64,000 nucleotides of DNA, taken from the IMG/VR virus record IMGVR_UViG_3300034103_001746, positions 62,001 through 126,000 of that record; one strand, 5' to 3'. This DNA comes from a virus. The notes under the pieces were generated by a model. The model searched no databases. It saw only the letters and a program-made list of their open reading frames with translations, and was not told the origin of the DNA. Each line of letters opens with the position of its first letter. Positions within the stretch are counted from its first letter, which is position 1. The position numbers and the translations under genes are program-made. Of this stretch, positions 63,836-64,000 are shown piece after piece.

Positions 63836-64000
63836 TTGCTGCCTCCACTAAACATAAAACTTCTTGATTATTTAAATTTTCGCCAGTATCTAATAAAGCG
63901 TTGACTAATGCTAAACTATATTTTTCGTATTGTTCTTTATCTAGTTCTCTTCGTAATATTTTTTTAATTCTCATTTTGGTAAACCAACCACGACGAATAC
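63828..64000 (-). CDS. Partial gene at the right edge, C-terminal part only
   Basis: A leftward reading frame open from the right edge (last full codon ends at base 63998) to a TAA at 63828, 56 codons visible. The peptide begins IRRGWFTKMRIKKIL and ends LCLVEAANV: basic first, then an acidic helix. Its stop overlaps the next ATG by 8 bases, as in other gene pairs here, which supports a real gene. An internal ATG lies 22 bases before a weak site, but no ribosome site is seen, so the start is probably outside the window. Function unknown. Confidence 0.5.
   Translation of the reverse strand, partial: IRRGWFTKMRIKKILRRELDKEQYEKYSLALVNALLDTGENLNNQEVLCLVEAANV

Noticed and set aside
1-64000. tRNA or other structured RNA genes
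   Set aside because: Coding density leaves no gap above about 100 bases and I saw no cloverleaf or riboswitch-like sequence between genes.

Overview
The window looks like part of the genome of a large, AT-rich, tailed double-stranded DNA bacteriophage (Caudoviricetes-type). Genes are packed tightly, with frequent ATGA or TAATG overlaps, and no gene-free stretch exceeds about 100 bases. Two genes run off the edges: the tape-measure gene is open from base 2, and a small gene is cut at base 64000. No terminase, portal, capsid, sliding clamp or recognisable endolysin is present, so much of the genome lies outside. The host is not shown directly. One gene (27855-28811) combines a membrane anchor with a C-terminal domain that I associate with Planctomycetota proteins, so a planctomycete host is my tentative inference.

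Layout. Bases 1-27871 hold seven rightward genes for the virion tail: a giant tape-measure protein, a large fibre with YadA-like repeats, a conserved virion protein, a hub-like protein, a zinc-ribbon-bearing virion protein, a 2,654-residue cysteine-rich protein and a small cysteine-rich protein. At 27855 the strand switches with a 17-base convergent overlap, and everything from there to the right edge runs leftward.

The leftward half can be read in transcription order, from right to left. The block 63.9-58.5 kb holds a small GlsB-like membrane protein, a papain-fold protein, a 1,004-residue protein made of about 16-residue NYGTVxGxATF-type repeats, and a dCMP deaminase with a promoter placed so that its mRNA would be leaderless. 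The block 58.4-53.4 kb is a sugar and glycan cassette: TylF-like O-methyltransferase, two-domain GT2, C-methyltransferase, PseB/CapD-like dehydratase and RmlD-like reductase. The block 53.4-36.6 kb is nucleotide metabolism and replication: class II ribonucleotide reductase, PhoH, HNH protein, FmdB-like zinc ribbon, several unknowns, RecA-like recombinase, a PD-(D/E)XK nuclease, DnaB helicase, DnaG-type primase, dNMP kinase, RecB/Cas4-like exonuclease, DNA polymerase III alpha split into two genes with an exonuclease gene between them, and SSB. The ssb gene has its own consensus sigma70-type promoter and a strong terminator. The block 36.6-30.6 kb is a second glycosyltransferase cassette. The block 30.6-27.9 kb holds an HTH/Vsr-like endonuclease, a probable single-strand annealing protein, its zinc-ribbon partner and the membrane-anchored host-like protein.

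How it may fit together. The phage brings most of a bacterial-type replisome (Pol III alpha plus a separate proofreading exonuclease, DnaB, DnaG, SSB, RecA) and makes deoxynucleotides with a B12-dependent reductase, a dCMP deaminase and a dNMP kinase. About eleven genes could build, methylate and transfer sugars, probably onto virion proteins or the host surface. The main points for a second look are the split polymerase, the two promoter/terminator arrangements, a probable non-ATG start of the RecB-like exonuclease, the solenoid repeat protein, the papain fold that seems to lack its catalytic cysteine, and the giant cysteine-rich virion protein.
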